A DNA stretch of 64,000 bases, taken from NCBI RefSeq assembly GCF_008710135.1, contig NZ_VYKK01000037.1:1-64000 (forward strand), read 5' to 3'. The number at the start of each line of letters is the position of its first letter. The stretch's first letter is position 1. Source of the stretch: Paenibacillus spiritus (lineage in GTDB: Bacteria > Bacillota > Bacilli > Paenibacillales > Paenibacillaceae). Both the position numbers and the translations under genes were made by a program. Of this stretch, positions 45,478 to 54,914 are shown one piece after another. Under the pieces are notes generated by a model. That model worked only from the letters and a program-made list of their open reading frames with translations. It had not been told where the DNA came from and did not search any database.

Positions 45478-46892
45478 TTGCGCTTCCACCGCACGCCCTG
45501 CGGCGTGTCTTCCAGAACGATGCCCATCGCCGCAAGCTGGTCGCGGATCTCATCGGAGCGCGCCCAGTTCTTCGTCTTCCGGGCTTCCGTCCGCTCCTCG
45601 ATCAACCGCTCGATCTCCTCGTCCGCGCCTTCCTCGGCGGCCGGCTCCGCCACGATGCGCAGTACGCGGTTCATCGTATCAAAGGCATCCGCCAGCGCTT
45701 TCAGATCGGCGGCGCTCACTTCCGTCTCCGCCAGAATGCGGTTGACGAGCGCTACCCAATCGAACATCGCGGTAACGGCGTCCGGCGTATTGAAGTCATC
45801 CTGCATCTTCTCATGGTATCGGCCGACAATAGCCGTGAGCGAAGCCGTCAGCTCATCGCTGGCCGTTCCGGCGGCTGCGGCCTCCGGTCCTCCGGCCAGT
45901 TCCAGACGGTGGCGGAGGTTGCCGGCAGCCGTAGCGATGCGTTCGGCGCTCTTCTCGGCCGAGCTCAGCGCCTCTTCGGTGAAGTTCAGCGGATTGCGGT
46001 AGTGCGAGGAGAGCATGAAGTAGCGGATCGCGCCCGCCTTGTACCGCTCCCGGATGTCCTTGACGAGCAGCCCGTTGCCGAGCGACTTCGACATTTTCTC
46101 ATCGCCGATGTTCAGAAAAGCGTTGTGCATCCAGTAATTCGACAAAGGCTTGCCGGTCAGCGCCTCGCTCTGCGCGCACTCGCACTCATGATGCGGGAAC
46201 TGGAGATCGACTCCGCCTCCGTGAATATCAATCGTGTCTCCCAGGAACTCCCGCGCCATGGCGGAGCATTCGATGTGCCAGCCGGGCCGGCCCTTGCCCC
46301 AAGGGCTGTCCCAGGCAATCTCGCCGGGCTTCGCAGCCTTCCAGAGCACGAAGTCCTCCGGATTCTCCTTGCGCGCGTCCACTTCGATCCGGATGCCGAA
46401 TTGCAGCTTGTCGAGCTGCTGGCCGGACAGCTTGCCGTAATCGGCAAACTTGGCGGTGCGGTAGAAGACATCGCCGCCTTTTTCGTAGGCATATCCCCGC
46501 TCTTCCAGCTCCCGGATGAAATCAATGATCAGCGGCATGCTCTGGGTCACCCGCGGATTCTGCGTCGCCGGGCGAACGCCGAGACCCTCCGCATCCTCCA
46601 GGTAAGCCTGGATGAACCGTTCGGCCACTTCCGGCACCGTCAGCTCCATCTCCTCGGCCTTGCGGATCAGCTTGTCGTCCACATCCGTGAAGTTCGTAAT
46701 ATACACCACTTCATAGCCGATCTGTTCCAGATAGCCTCGCACCACATCGAATACAATCATGGGTCTGGCGTTGCCGATATGAATATAGCCGTATACCGTC
46801 GGGCCGCACACATACATTTTGACCTTGCCTTCCGTCTGCGGAATGAAGGGTTCCTTGTGCCTCGACATCGTGTTGTAGATTTGCATGACCAT
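45474..46892 (-). CDS. cysS: Cysteinyl-tRNA synthetase
   Basis: 472 aa class I synthetase. CGPTVYGYIHIGNARP (first zinc Cys and HIGH), HIECSAMA and KMSKSLGNG. ATG 46892 follows AAAGGA; a TTG at 46901 is in the same frame. It is in the T-box controlled cysE-cysS unit. Confidence 0.97.
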   Translation of the reverse strand: MVMQIYNTMSRHKEPFIPQTEGKVKMYVCGPTVYGYIHIGNARPMIVFDVVRGYLEQIGYEVVYITNFTDVDDKLIRKAEEMELTVPEVAERFIQAYLEDAEGLGVRPATQNPRVTQSMPLIIDFIRELEERGYAYEKGGDVFYRTAKFADYGKLSGQQLDKLQFGIRIEVDARKENPEDFVLWKAAKPGEIAWDSPWGKGRPGWHIECSAMAREFLGDTIDIHGGGVDLQFPHHECECAQSEALTGKPLSNYWMHNAFLNIGDEKMSKSLGNGLLVKDIRERYKAGAIRYFMLSSHYRNPLNFTEEALSSAEKSAERIATAAGNLRHRLELAGGPEAAAAGTASDELTASLTAIVGRYHEKMQDDFNTPDAVTAMFDWVALVNRILAETEVSAADLKALADAFDTMNRVLRIVAEPAAEEGADEEIERLIEERTEARKTKNWARSDEIRDQLAAMGIVLEDTPQGVRWKRK

Positions 46893-46907
46893 TCTATTCA
46901 ATCCTTT

Positions 46908-47609
46908 CTAAATCTCGTAATCCCCCTGATGATCGCCAAAAACCTGCTCGCTCTCCAGCCGCCGTTGCTCCCGCTGCCGGTCATCCGTTCCGAGCTGCTC
47001 CCGCAGCTCCTCGATCTCTCTCTGCAGAAAACGCAGCGAGTCGATGAACGGATCGGGCAGCTTCGTGTGGTCCAGCCGGTCGCTCACCCGCTCGCCGTTG
47101 CGCTTGACAATCCGTCCCGGGTTGCCGACTACGGTGCTGTTCGGAGGAACCTCGCGCAGCACGACGGCATTGGACCCGACATTGCTGTTGTCGCCGATCC
47201 GGAACGAACCGAGCACCTTCGCGCCCGATCCGATGACGACATTATTGCCGACGGTAGGATGGCGCTTGCCCTTCTCCTTGCCCGTGCCTCCCAGCGTGAC
47301 GCCTTGGTAGATCACGACATCGTCGCCAATCTCGCAGGTCTCGCCGATGACAATCCCCATTCCGTGGTCGATGAACAGGCGCTTTCCGATGACGGCGCCG
47401 GGATGTATCTCGATGCCGGTCATGAACCGGCTGAACTGGGAGACCATCCGGGCCAGCGTGTAGCGCCGTTTCCGGTACAGAACATGTGCAATCCGGTGAC
47501 ACCAGATCGCATGGAGGCCGGCATAGGTGAAGATCACCTCGAACCGGCTGCGCGCCGCCGGATCATTGTCCAGCACCGCCCGGATATCGCTCTTCATCTC
47601 CTTCAACAT
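46908..47609 (-). CDS. cysE: Serine O-acetyltransferase
   Basis: 233 aa. N-terminal helices, then left-handed beta-helix hexapeptide repeats with [23 protein letters not shown] and [19 protein letters not shown]. It makes O-acetylserine for cysteine synthesis. The start is ATG 47609 after AGAGGGG. It is first behind the T-box; cysK is not in the window. Confidence 0.97.
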   Translation of the reverse strand: MLKEMKSDIRAVLDNDPAARSRFEVIFTYAGLHAIWCHRIAHVLYRKRRYTLARMVSQFSRFMTGIEIHPGAVIGKRLFIDHGMGIVIGETCEIGDDVVIYQGVTLGGTGKEKGKRHPTVGNNVVIGSGAKVLGSFRIGDNSNVGSNAVVLREVPPNSTVVGNPGRIVKRNGERVSDRLDHTKLPDPFIDSLRFLQREIEELREQLGTDDRQREQRRLESEQVFGDHQGDYEI

Positions 47610-47674
47610 CACGAATCCCCTCTTCATGACTATTCAGGTTATCTGGCGGTACGGCCGCCGGGCCCATTGGTTAA

Positions 47675-47950
47675 CAAAAAACGCCCCTGCAGCCTCGGCT
47701 GCAGAGACGTCGGTACGCGGTTCCACTCTGCTTGGAGACCCGGATCGCCTGCGGCGTCGGTAGGTCTCCCTCTTGGGCCGCCCGGTAACGGGGGCGGATT
47801 CCGGTCCGGCCTAGCGTTCTCACCCGAAGGCCGGGGAGCGCGGTCAGCCGGACGGCTCACGGGTGCATTTCTGCGGCGGGCAGACGAATAACTCTCAGCC
47901 TGGACCCTCCGGGCCCGCGGTTACTCTCTCTGGTTGCTGCCCCGTCCGGC
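47675..47950 (-). promoter_or_regulatory. T-box riboswitch (cysteine) upstream of cysE-cysS
   Basis: The T-box sequence AGAGTGGAACCGCG is at 47729-47716. Stem I is closed by 9 bp (47950-47942 with 47855-47847). On the 5' side of the stem an AGTA turn is present; on the 3' side a TGC codon at 47867-47865 is the candidate specifier for tRNA-Cys. The terminator stem (47710-47697 with 47694-47681) is followed by six T residues. Uncharged tRNA-Cys should open it. Confidence 0.92.
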
Positions 47951-47985
47951 ATACTTCTCCCGATCACAGCCGTTCATATGTCTTC

Positions 47986-48014
47986 ATCTTATCCAAAAGC
48001 TCCCGCACTGACAA
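47986..48014 (-). promoter_or_regulatory. Promoter of the T-box/cysE unit, inside the gltX terminator
   Basis: TTGTCA at 48014-48009 (5/6) and TAAGAT at 47991-47986 (4/6), spacer 17 bp. The -35 is in the loop region of the terminator hairpin, so termination and initiation share sequence. Confidence 0.5.
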
Positions 48015-48021
48015 GGGGAGC
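47993..48021 (-). terminator. Terminator after gltX
   Basis: GCTCCCC (48021-48015) pairs with GGGAGC (48004-47999) and is followed by TTTT. It overlaps the putative cysE promoter. Confidence 0.7.
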
Positions 48022-48037
48022 GGGCCGCCCAAAAATC

Positions 48038-49501
48038 TTAAGCTCCCTTGATCTGCGCCTTCAAGCGGTCGACCGTAACGTCTCTGCCGAGCAGCGCAAT
48101 CGTTGCGTTCAAATCCCGGCCGTGTATCTGGCCGGTCAGGGCGACGCGGATCGGCATGAACAGCGCCTTGCCCTTGTGACCGGTCTCCTTCTGGACTTCT
48201 TTGATCCAGGCGGCAATCCCCTGCGGCGTGAACTCGCTTCCCGCCTCGATCTTCGCCAGGAAGGCGGACAGCACTTCCGGAACCTGCGGTTCCGCCAGGA
48301 TCTGCGCGGCTTCCGTGTCCAGCTCCAGATGCCGGCGGAAGAACAGCGCCGACAGCTCTACAATATCGGAGGCGGCCACCATCTGCTCCTGATAGAGCGC
48401 TACCAGGCTCTCCGCCCACGCCTGCTGCTCGGAAGACAGCTCGGCCGGAAGGCGCGCAGCCTTCTGGAGATGAGGAATCGCCAGCGCCGCAATCCGCTTC
48501 GGATCGGCATTCTTGATATAGTGATTGTTCAGATGAGCCAGCTTATTCGTATCGAACACCGCCGGACTCTTGGACAGGCGGTCGGCATTGAAGATCGAGA
48601 TCAGCTGCTCTCGGCTGAAAATCTCCTCTTCGCCTTCCGGCGACCAGCCCAGCAGCGCGATGTAGTTGAACAGCGCTTCCGGCAGATAGCCGAGCTCGTC
48701 ATACTGCTCGATGAACTGGATAATCGATTCATTCCGCTTGCTGAGCTTCTTGTGGTCTTCGCCGACAATCAGCGTCATATGGCCGAAGACCGGCGCTTCC
48801 CAGCCCAGGGCTTCATAGATCATGAGCTGGCGCGGCGTATTGGAGATATGATCTTCGCCCCGAAGCACATGCGTAATCTTCATCAGGTAGTCGTCGACTA
48901 CTACCGCATAGTTATACGTAGGAATGCCGTCGCGCTTGACGATGACAAAATCGCCCATTTCGTCCGTCTGGAACGAAATCGTGCCTTTTACCATATCGTT
49001 GAACGTATAGGTCCGGTTCTCCGGTACCCGGAAGCGGATGCTCGCCGTGCGTCCTTCGGCCTCGTAAGCCGCACGCTGCTCCTCCGTCAGATTGCGGTGC
49101 TTGCCGGAATAGCGGGGCGTCTCGCCCCGGGCCAGCTGCTCTTCCCGTTCCGCTTCCAGCTCCTCTTCCGTACAGTAGCAGCGGTAAGCCAGACCTTGGT
49201 CCAGCAGCTGCTGGGTATAGGTACGGTAAATATCGAGCCGTTCCGTCTGCCGGTACGGACCGTATTCCCCGCCGATATCCACGCTCTCGTCCCAATCCAT
49301 GCCCAGCCATTTCAAATATTTCAGCTGGCTCTCTTCGCCGCCGGCAATATTGCGCTTCAGGTCCGTATCTTCAATGCGGATAATGAACTTGCCGCCCTGC
49401 GATCTGGCATACAGATAATTGAACAAGGCCGTTCTGGCATTGCCAATATGTAAATGTCCCGTCGGGCTCGGCGCATAACGCACCCGGACTTCGCTTCCCA
49501 T
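48038..49501 (-). CDS. gltX: Glutamyl-tRNA synthetase
   Basis: 487 aa class I synthetase. [22 protein letters not shown] (HIGH) and KKLSKRN (KMSKS). In Bacillota GltX usually charges tRNA-Gln too, with GatCAB correction. ATG 49501 after GGAGATAAT. gltX-cysE-cysS order matches B. subtilis. Confidence 0.97.
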   Translation of the reverse strand: MGSEVRVRYAPSPTGHLHIGNARTALFNYLYARSQGGKFIIRIEDTDLKRNIAGGEESQLKYLKWLGMDWDESVDIGGEYGPYRQTERLDIYRTYTQQLLDQGLAYRCYCTEEELEAEREEQLARGETPRYSGKHRNLTEEQRAAYEAEGRTASIRFRVPENRTYTFNDMVKGTISFQTDEMGDFVIVKRDGIPTYNYAVVVDDYLMKITHVLRGEDHISNTPRQLMIYEALGWEAPVFGHMTLIVGEDHKKLSKRNESIIQFIEQYDELGYLPEALFNYIALLGWSPEGEEEIFSREQLISIFNADRLSKSPAVFDTNKLAHLNNHYIKNADPKRIAALAIPHLQKAARLPAELSSEQQAWAESLVALYQEQMVAASDIVELSALFFRRHLELDTEAAQILAEPQVPEVLSAFLAKIEAGSEFTPQGIAAWIKEVQKETGHKGKALFMPIRVALTGQIHGRDLNATIALLGRDVTVDRLKAQIKGA

Positions 49502-49533
49502 AATTATCTCCGCCTTCCCTTATGAACTCTAAC

Positions 49534-50022
49534 TTAAGATGATAGCATATCCTGAACCAGGCAGACAATAGACTGGGCGGCGATTCCCTCGCCGCGTCCG
49601 GTGAAGCCAAGCTGTTCGGTCGTCGTTGCCTTGACGTTCACCCGGGAGACGTCCGCTTCCAGTGTCTTGGCGATCATCTCCGCCATAGCCGGAATGTACG
49701 GCGCCATCTTCGGACGCTGGGCGATAATGGTTGAGTCGATATTGCCGAGCCGGTAACCCTTCTCCCGGGCCATACGCCAGACCCGTTCCAGCAGCTTCAC
49801 ACTGTCTGCATCCTTGAAGGCCGGGTCGGTATCCGGGAAGTGCCGGCCGATATCCCCGAGTCCCAGGGCGCCCAGAATGGCATCGGTAACGGCATGCAGC
49901 AGCACGTCGGCGTCGGAGTGGCCGAGCAGCCCTTTCTCATAGGGGATCGTTACCCCTCCGATGATGCACGGGCGTCCTTCCACCAGCTGGTGTACGTCGA
50001 ATCCTTGTCCTACAGCGATCAT
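49534..50022 (-). CDS. ispF: 2-C-methyl-D-erythritol 2,4-cyclodiphosphate synthase
   Basis: 162 aa. GQGFDVHQL (metal Asp/His), [27 protein letters not shown] and [26 protein letters not shown] pathway step to cyclic diphosphate. Its ATG overlaps the ispD stop by 4 nt. Confidence 0.97.
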   Translation of the reverse strand: MIAVGQGFDVHQLVEGRPCIIGGVTIPYEKGLLGHSDADVLLHAVTDAILGALGLGDIGRHFPDTDPAFKDADSVKLLERVWRMAREKGYRLGNIDSTIIAQRPKMAPYIPAMAEMIAKTLEADVSRVNVKATTTEQLGFTGRGEGIAAQSIVCLVQDMLSS

Positions 50023-50714
50023 GATGTTCTCTCCCCTGACGGTTTACTTGTAAATTCTGCGAAATCCAGATCTTCGGGCGTAGTAATCTTGATATTGGCG
50101 TAGCTGCCTTCCACGACGGCGACCCGGATGCCGGACCGTTCGGCGACGCTGGAGTCGTCCGTACCGACGAAGCCTTCCCGCTCCGCCGATTCATACGCCG
50201 CTAGCAGCTCGGACAGACGAAAAGTCTGCGGGGTCTGAATCGCCCACAGACTGCTCCGGTCGGGCGTCGATACGACAACCCCGCCGTCTACCTGCTTAAT
50301 CGTGTCCTTGACCGGAACGGCCAGCACGGAGGCTCCGGTCCGCTGCGCTTCGAGGAAGCAGGCGTCGATCTGCGCCGCCTCCACGAACGGCCGGACCCCG
50401 TCGTGCACCATGACCCATTCCGTGCCAAGCGCCTTCAGGCCCCGGTGTACGGAATGCTGGCGTTCCGAGCCTCCCGGAAGGACAGCCGCTACCTTGGTCA
50501 GCCCATAGGCCTGTACCCATTCCTTGCAGCGTTCGACCTCTCCTTCTCCGGTTACGAGGATGATCTCGGAGATCCGTTCATGCCGCTGAAAGGCCTCCAG
50601 CGTATGAACCACGATCGGCTTCCCCCGAAGCAGCAAATACTGCTTGCTCTCCGCCGTGCCCATGCGCGTGCCTCTTCCCGCCGCTACAATGACGGCGCCT
50701 ACTGCGTTTGACAT
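50019..50714 (-). CDS. ispD: 2-C-methyl-D-erythritol 4-phosphate cytidylyltransferase
   Basis: 231 aa. The CTP-binding loop [30 protein letters not shown] and [11 protein letters not shown] pathway. The start is ATG 50714 with AGGAG 11 nt and AGGG nearer; a frame from 50858 overlaps the yacL end and is unlikely. Confidence 0.95.
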   Translation of the reverse strand: MSNAVGAVIVAAGRGTRMGTAESKQYLLLRGKPIVVHTLEAFQRHERISEIILVTGEGEVERCKEWVQAYGLTKVAAVLPGGSERQHSVHRGLKALGTEWVMVHDGVRPFVEAAQIDACFLEAQRTGASVLAVPVKDTIKQVDGGVVVSTPDRSSLWAIQTPQTFRLSELLAAYESAEREGFVGTDDSSVAERSGIRVAVVEGSYANIKITTPEDLDFAEFTSKPSGERTS

Positions 50715-50823
50715 CCCTGATGGCTCCTGTTCTTCACGTATATGCTCCATCATAACGCGTTTGGCTGCCGTTTCCAAGCCCGGCGCAGCTGACAGGCAGC
50801 GGCCCTCCCGGCGCTCCGTATCT

Positions 50824-51912
50824 TTACTGCGCCTTCTCCAGCAGCTTCGGCTTGGCAAAGATCATCCGTCCGGCCGAAGTCTGCAGCACACTTGTCACCA
50901 GTACTTCCATCGTGCTGCCGATGAAATCCCGGCCGCCTTCCACCACAATCATCGTCCCGTCATCAAGATAGGCGACGCCCTGACCGTGCTCCTTGCCGTC
51001 CTTGATAACCTGCACGACAATTTCTTCGCCCGGCAGCACCACCGGCTTGACGGCATTGGCCAGATCGTTGATGTTCAGCACGGAGACTCCCTGCAGCTCG
51101 CACACCTTGTTCAGATTGAAGTCATTCGTAACCACCTTGCCGCGCAGCACTTTCGCAAGCTTGACCAGCTTGCTGTCCACCTCGGAAATTTCATCGAAGT
51201 CTCCTTCGTAGATCAACACTTTAACATCGAGTTCCTTCTGGATTTTATTCAAAATGTCGAGTCCGCGGCGTCCCCGGTTGCGCTTGAGCAGGTCAGAAGA
51301 ATCGGCGATATGCTGCAGCTCCTCCAGCACAAATTCGGGGATGACAATCGTTCCTTCAATAAAACCGGTCTTGCAGATATCGGCAATCCGCCCGTCGATA
51401 ATTACACTGGTATCGAGAATCTTGTGCTCTTCCGGCCCCCGGCCTTCCGGCTGCTCCGCGCGTCCCCAGTTCCCGGTCGCCCACAGCGCCGCCAGCTCCT
51501 GCTTCTTGGCAAGCCCGACGCGCAGGCCCGTATACCCGAGTGCGACTGCCGAAACGGCCTGCAGCACATCCCCCGTCCGTCCGAGCCAAGACAAGCCCGG
51601 CACGGCAAGCAGAGACAGAAGCAAGCCTCCCGTCAGCCCTGCCGCTCCCGCGGCCAGCTCATCCATCGGTATCCGGCTGCACCACTGCACCCATTCCTTC
51701 AGTCTGCCTCCGCCCCAACGAACGGAGACGGTTCCCGCCAACAGAAAAATAAGAGCTCCCACTACCGTAAACAACCATCCGCCGCCGACCGGCAGATGTT
51801 CCTTCAACCCGCGCATGCCAGCCGGGAAGTCTTCCGCCGCGGCCGCATACAGCGAATAACCGGCCCAGCCTCCCAGCAGCGCGGCTCCGCCTGCTGTCCA
51901 TCTTTTCCACAT
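50824..51912 (-). CDS. yacL: PIN/TRAM-domain membrane protein YacL
   Basis: 362 aa. Membrane spans in the first 140 residues, then a PIN nuclease domain (about 165-280, [16 protein letters not shown] with acidic residues, TNDFNLNKV) and a C-terminal TRAM RNA-binding domain ([27 protein letters not shown]). Family sits between disA and ispD in Bacillota; nuclease role is unproven. ATG 51912 after GGAGGTG. Confidence 0.92.
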   Translation of the reverse strand: MWKRWTAGGAALLGGWAGYSLYAAAAEDFPAGMRGLKEHLPVGGGWLFTVVGALIFLLAGTVSVRWGGGRLKEWVQWCSRIPMDELAAGAAGLTGGLLLSLLAVPGLSWLGRTGDVLQAVSAVALGYTGLRVGLAKKQELAALWATGNWGRAEQPEGRGPEEHKILDTSVIIDGRIADICKTGFIEGTIVIPEFVLEELQHIADSSDLLKRNRGRRGLDILNKIQKELDVKVLIYEGDFDEISEVDSKLVKLAKVLRGKVVTNDFNLNKVCELQGVSVLNINDLANAVKPVVLPGEEIVVQVIKDGKEHGQGVAYLDDGTMIVVEGGRDFIGSTMEVLVTSVLQTSAGRMIFAKPKLLEKAQ

Positions 51913-52017
51913 TGCTTAAGGCGCACCTCCTGTAAAATACCTTTCTATCCCCAGTATGTTCCAATTTATCCTGCGGTAATCGTTCCGGTTCTCTATATTT
52001 TTACGGACTTCCGCCGC

Positions 52018-52047
52018 TTGAAAGGGCCGCAGGCACTGGCATATAAT
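52018..52047 (+). promoter_or_regulatory. Promoter of the plus-strand gene at 52082
   Basis: TTGAAA at 52018-52023 and perfect TATAAT at 52042-52047, spacer 18 bp; start about 28 nt before the coding sequence. Confidence 0.75.
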
Positions 52048-52081
52048 GAATGCAATTACATAATACCGGGGAGGAATTGGA

Positions 52082-52477
52082 ATGAGCTCGCCAACTTTGC
52101 AGGATTTTCAGGATCAGGTAGCCGAGCTGCTGCTTCGCCACCGCAGTCTTTTGGACGTGCTGTCCAAGAACGGGCAGAGCAGCGCTTCGGTGAACCGGGC
52201 CGTCGTCAAGGCCATTACGGAGTGCGGGTGCATTCAGCTTCATGCCACGAAGCAGGTGTTCGAGCCCGGAGACAGCCTGGAGCAGGCCAAGGAGCATGCC
52301 GGTACCCATGTCGAAGGCGAATTATGCGAGAACTGCCGGGAAGTCGTTGGCTCCGAGCTGGGTCGCGAGCTGTTCTATATGTCCGCCTTATGCAATCTGC
52401 TCGGTATTCGCATGGACGAGGTGGTCGCCAAGGAGTCGCAGAAATGCGCCACGCTTGGACTGTTCAATATGTCGTAG
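52082..52477 (+). CDS. Conserved protein of unknown function, 131 aa
   Basis: A soluble, mostly helical protein. Cysteines occur as CGC (about 48-50) and CENC (about 82-85), with another near the end. The part EGELCENCREVVGSELGRELFYMSALCNLLGIRMDEVVAKE has the look of an all-alpha MazG-like nucleotide pyrophosphohydrolase, but I cannot confirm catalytic residues. From memory, related Paenibacillus proteins carry a DUF1573 label. The start is ATG 52082 after GGGGAGG. It is the only plus-strand gene in this half of the window. Confidence 0.8.
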   Translation: MSSPTLQDFQDQVAELLLRHRSLLDVLSKNGQSSASVNRAVVKAITECGCIQLHATKQVFEPGDSLEQAKEHAGTHVEGELCENCREVVGSELGRELFYMSALCNLLGIRMDEVVAKESQKCATLGLFNMS

Positions 52478-52518
52478 CTTTCTTTCCCGTCCGGGAACCT
52501 TATCTTATATACACAGAC

Positions 52519-52560
52519 AAAAAAGCCGGCCATGCCTTTACCGCATGACCGGCTCTTTCT
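52519..52560. terminator. Bidirectional terminator
   Basis: AGCCGGCCATGC (52524-52535) pairs with GCATGACCGGCT (52543-52554) with one G-T type mismatch; T-rich on the plus side, six A residues on the other side. It separates the convergent genes at 52082 (+) and 52568 (-). Confidence 0.88.
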
Positions 52561-52567
52561 CTCTCTT

Positions 52568-53974
52568 CTAATTCTCCGGATTGTCCAGAATCAGACTCTC
52601 GCTGTTCCCGAACAAATCATCAACCCAGTAATTCCGGCTGGAAGAGCGGATCCACCACTGCTGCTCCTGGCCGGGCTTGGGAGTAATGACGTACGTATTG
52701 CTCGATGTGCTGTTGGACTCCTCGGTTCCGGGATACGCATACTCTTCCTCTGCCGTGATCCGGACTCCATCCTCATAGAATTCAATGTTATCCGGCGCTA
52801 CCGCTACCCGCACGAGGCGGACTTGACGGCCGGGCGTCTCCGGCACCTCACTGAAGGTCTGGTAAGCATCTCCGTCGGGGTCCAGTCCCGTAAGCAGCGA
52901 GGAATCGGCGGCATTATAAGCCTTGGTCCAGGAGACGTTGGCTTCCAGCAGCAGCTTCGCCGCCTGCGCCGCTACCGAATCCTTTAGCAGGGTCTCCAAC
53001 TCAATGTCATCCGTCTCCGACGCTTCCCAAGTCCGGCTCTGCTCAACCGGCATCCCCAGATAAGCACCTTTGGCCTCCACCTTAAGTTCGGCGGGCTTGG
53101 GCACTACGGAGAGGGTGTTGTAGTCGCCGTCTTCGGCCTGAGGCAGCTCCTTGCCGTTCAGCGTATAGGTGATGTCGGCAAAAGTTGGAATCTCAACCCG
53201 CAGACCGCTCTCCAGCCGGTCATACAGGTAGATCTCCTCTGACGATGTATTCAGCAGGTCCACGGTTCCTTCCAGCGTTTCACTGCCGCCGTAAGGATTG
53301 GTTACCTTCGCCTGATAGGAATAGACGGCAGGCCACAGCGAGTCGAAGGTCCCCTGCGCGCTCTCCAGCGTCTCCAGCGATCCGCCTGCCGTCCAGTCTT
53401 CTCCCTGCTCCATGGTCACCTCGGCCGGAGTCACATTAAAGACCCAGCGGGTCCCCCGCCAGCTGCTTTCTTTGACAAAATAGACAGGAGCTCCGTCGCC
53501 ATCTCCGTCCGTCCCGTAATCGGAGTCATTCTCCGCCTCCTGCTCGGCGGCATAGAGCGCATCCTTGAGGTAGGACTCATATCCGTAAGCCGTTTCGTCA
53601 TTAAACGCCTTACGGAACGCCTCCACGCGGTCCTCCGCTCTCATCGCGGTATTGGAGTCATCCAGATAGGTCAGCAATTGGTCCACGTCCCGGGCTGTAA
53701 CCGCCGCCTGCAGCTTCTCCTCCAGCTTGGCCGGGGTGGAGGGTCCATATGTAAAATGAAAGATGCTGTAGGTTACTGCCGCCGCCCCTACGATGCCGAC
53801 GGATACAGCGGTAATCACCTTAGTCTTCCGGCTCCAAGGCCGGCGTGCAGCTTTGGCGGGCGGAGCCGGCCGGAAGCCGCTCTGCTGCACCGGCGCTTGG
53901 GAGACGGGCTGTCCGCATTCTCCGCAGAACCGGGCATTCTCCTCGATTTTGGCACCACAATTTCCACAAAACAC
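52568..53974 (-). CDS. Zinc-ribbon membrane protein, TcaA-like
   Basis: 468 aa. An N-terminal zinc ribbon with C3, C6, C17 and C20, a Pro/Ala-rich linker, one membrane span (about 53-73), then a large outside region of repeated beta-rich domains (about 80-468). The order resembles TcaA/YvbJ-type proteins, in which TcaA relates to teicoplanin response in Staphylococcus. The start is GTG 53974 after GGGGG; a frame from a TTG at 54001 overlaps the stop of the upstream gene. It lies 16 nt behind another zinc-ribbon gene. Function here is unknown. Confidence 0.8.
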   Translation of the reverse strand: MFCGNCGAKIEENARFCGECGQPVSQAPVQQSGFRPAPPAKAARRPWSRKTKVITAVSVGIVGAAAVTYSIFHFTYGPSTPAKLEEKLQAAVTARDVDQLLTYLDDSNTAMRAEDRVEAFRKAFNDETAYGYESYLKDALYAAEQEAENDSDYGTDGDGDGAPVYFVKESSWRGTRWVFNVTPAEVTMEQGEDWTAGGSLETLESAQGTFDSLWPAVYSYQAKVTNPYGGSETLEGTVDLLNTSSEEIYLYDRLESGLRVEIPTFADITYTLNGKELPQAEDGDYNTLSVVPKPAELKVEAKGAYLGMPVEQSRTWEASETDDIELETLLKDSVAAQAAKLLLEANVSWTKAYNAADSSLLTGLDPDGDAYQTFSEVPETPGRQVRLVRVAVAPDNIEFYEDGVRITAEEEYAYPGTEESNSTSSNTYVITPKPGQEQQWWIRSSSRNYWVDDLFGNSESLILDNPEN

Positions 53975-53990
53975 AATGAATGACCCCCGA

Positions 53991-54731
53991 TTAAATGACA
54001 ATAGCAGTTACCAGCATAAACAGCAGGAAATAGACCGCAATGCTCAGCGTGATGAAAGAGAAGCGCCGTTCCCGGGATACCCGGAAGATATCCGACGAAG
54101 ATATAACGGTCGTGGTCAGGGCTGCAATCAGATTCACCAGCAGCACCAGCGTCGCCAGACGCAGATTGATCAGGGTGCAGAGCGCCGCCACCACAAACCC
54201 GGCGCCGAACGTATACTGCATGCCGCCTATGTATGTAACGACTTCTTTGGCCGTCAGTTTCCGGCTTCCCCGCCATTGACCGATCAGCCAGACGGAAGCC
54301 GTCAGGACCAGGATGGAGACCAGCCCGAGTACAAACACTCTCCCCATTACGGCCGAACTGACAGCGCTGCTCGGCTCGAACAGATCATAATAGTCGTCAT
54401 AGCCGCCGAATCCGCCGAACACGCTGCCTATGATATCAAAGATCTTCTTGTTCAGCGCCCAGCCCCAGATCATGAAGCCAAGCAGCGATGCCACCAGACC
54501 CAGCAGGCCGTTAACAAAATCTTTCTCCGGCTGCAGGGTCGCTGCACGCTCCGGATTCTTCATCAGGTACAGCATTGTATTGAAGTTCACCTGCTGCGGT
54601 CTCACCTGAGGCTGCATAGCGGCTCCGCCGTTCCACGCTCCCTCGTTTCCTGACCATCCCGCCGCGACCTCCTCACAGACATGCGGTTCTCCCTCTGTCA
54701 ACTTCTGTCCACACTTCGTACAAAACGCCAT
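53991..54731 (-). CDS. Zinc-ribbon multi-pass membrane protein (Yip1-like)
   Basis: 246 aa. The N-terminus FCTKCGQKLTEGEPHVCEE has a CxxC and one more Cys, a partial zinc ribbon. A flexible linker follows, then about five membrane spans from residue 73 to the C-terminus. The topology recalls Yip1-type domain proteins. ATG 54731 follows AGGGGGG. Probably co-transcribed with the TcaA-like gene, 16 nt downstream; both may act in the cell envelope, but this is inference. Confidence 0.75.
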   Translation of the reverse strand: MAFCTKCGQKLTEGEPHVCEEVAAGWSGNEGAWNGGAAMQPQVRPQQVNFNTMLYLMKNPERAATLQPEKDFVNGLLGLVASLLGFMIWGWALNKKIFDIIGSVFGGFGGYDDYYDLFEPSSAVSSAVMGRVFVLGLVSILVLTASVWLIGQWRGSRKLTAKEVVTYIGGMQYTFGAGFVVAALCTLINLRLATLVLLVNLIAALTTTVISSSDIFRVSRERRFSFITLSIAVYFLLFMLVTAIVI

Positions 54732-54856
54732 TCTTTTCCCCCCTGTGTAATCGGTGCAGTATTCTTATGAGTCTACGTGCCCATTTCATCATAACCCATA
54801 ATTTAGGCCAAAAGAAGTAAGAAATAACCATATAGGCCCGGAGGAGCCTAAAGAGA

Positions 54857-54898
54857 GAAAAAAGAACTCTTCCCGCCCTGGTAAGGGAGAAGAGTTCT
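54857..54898 (-). terminator. Terminator after pssA
   Basis: AGAACTCTT (54898-54890) pairs with AAGAGTTCT (54871-54863) with an inner CCC/GGG, then six T residues. It ends the pssA transcript. Confidence 0.9.
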
Positions 54899-54914
54899 CT
54901 TTAGGTAAAGGTCT

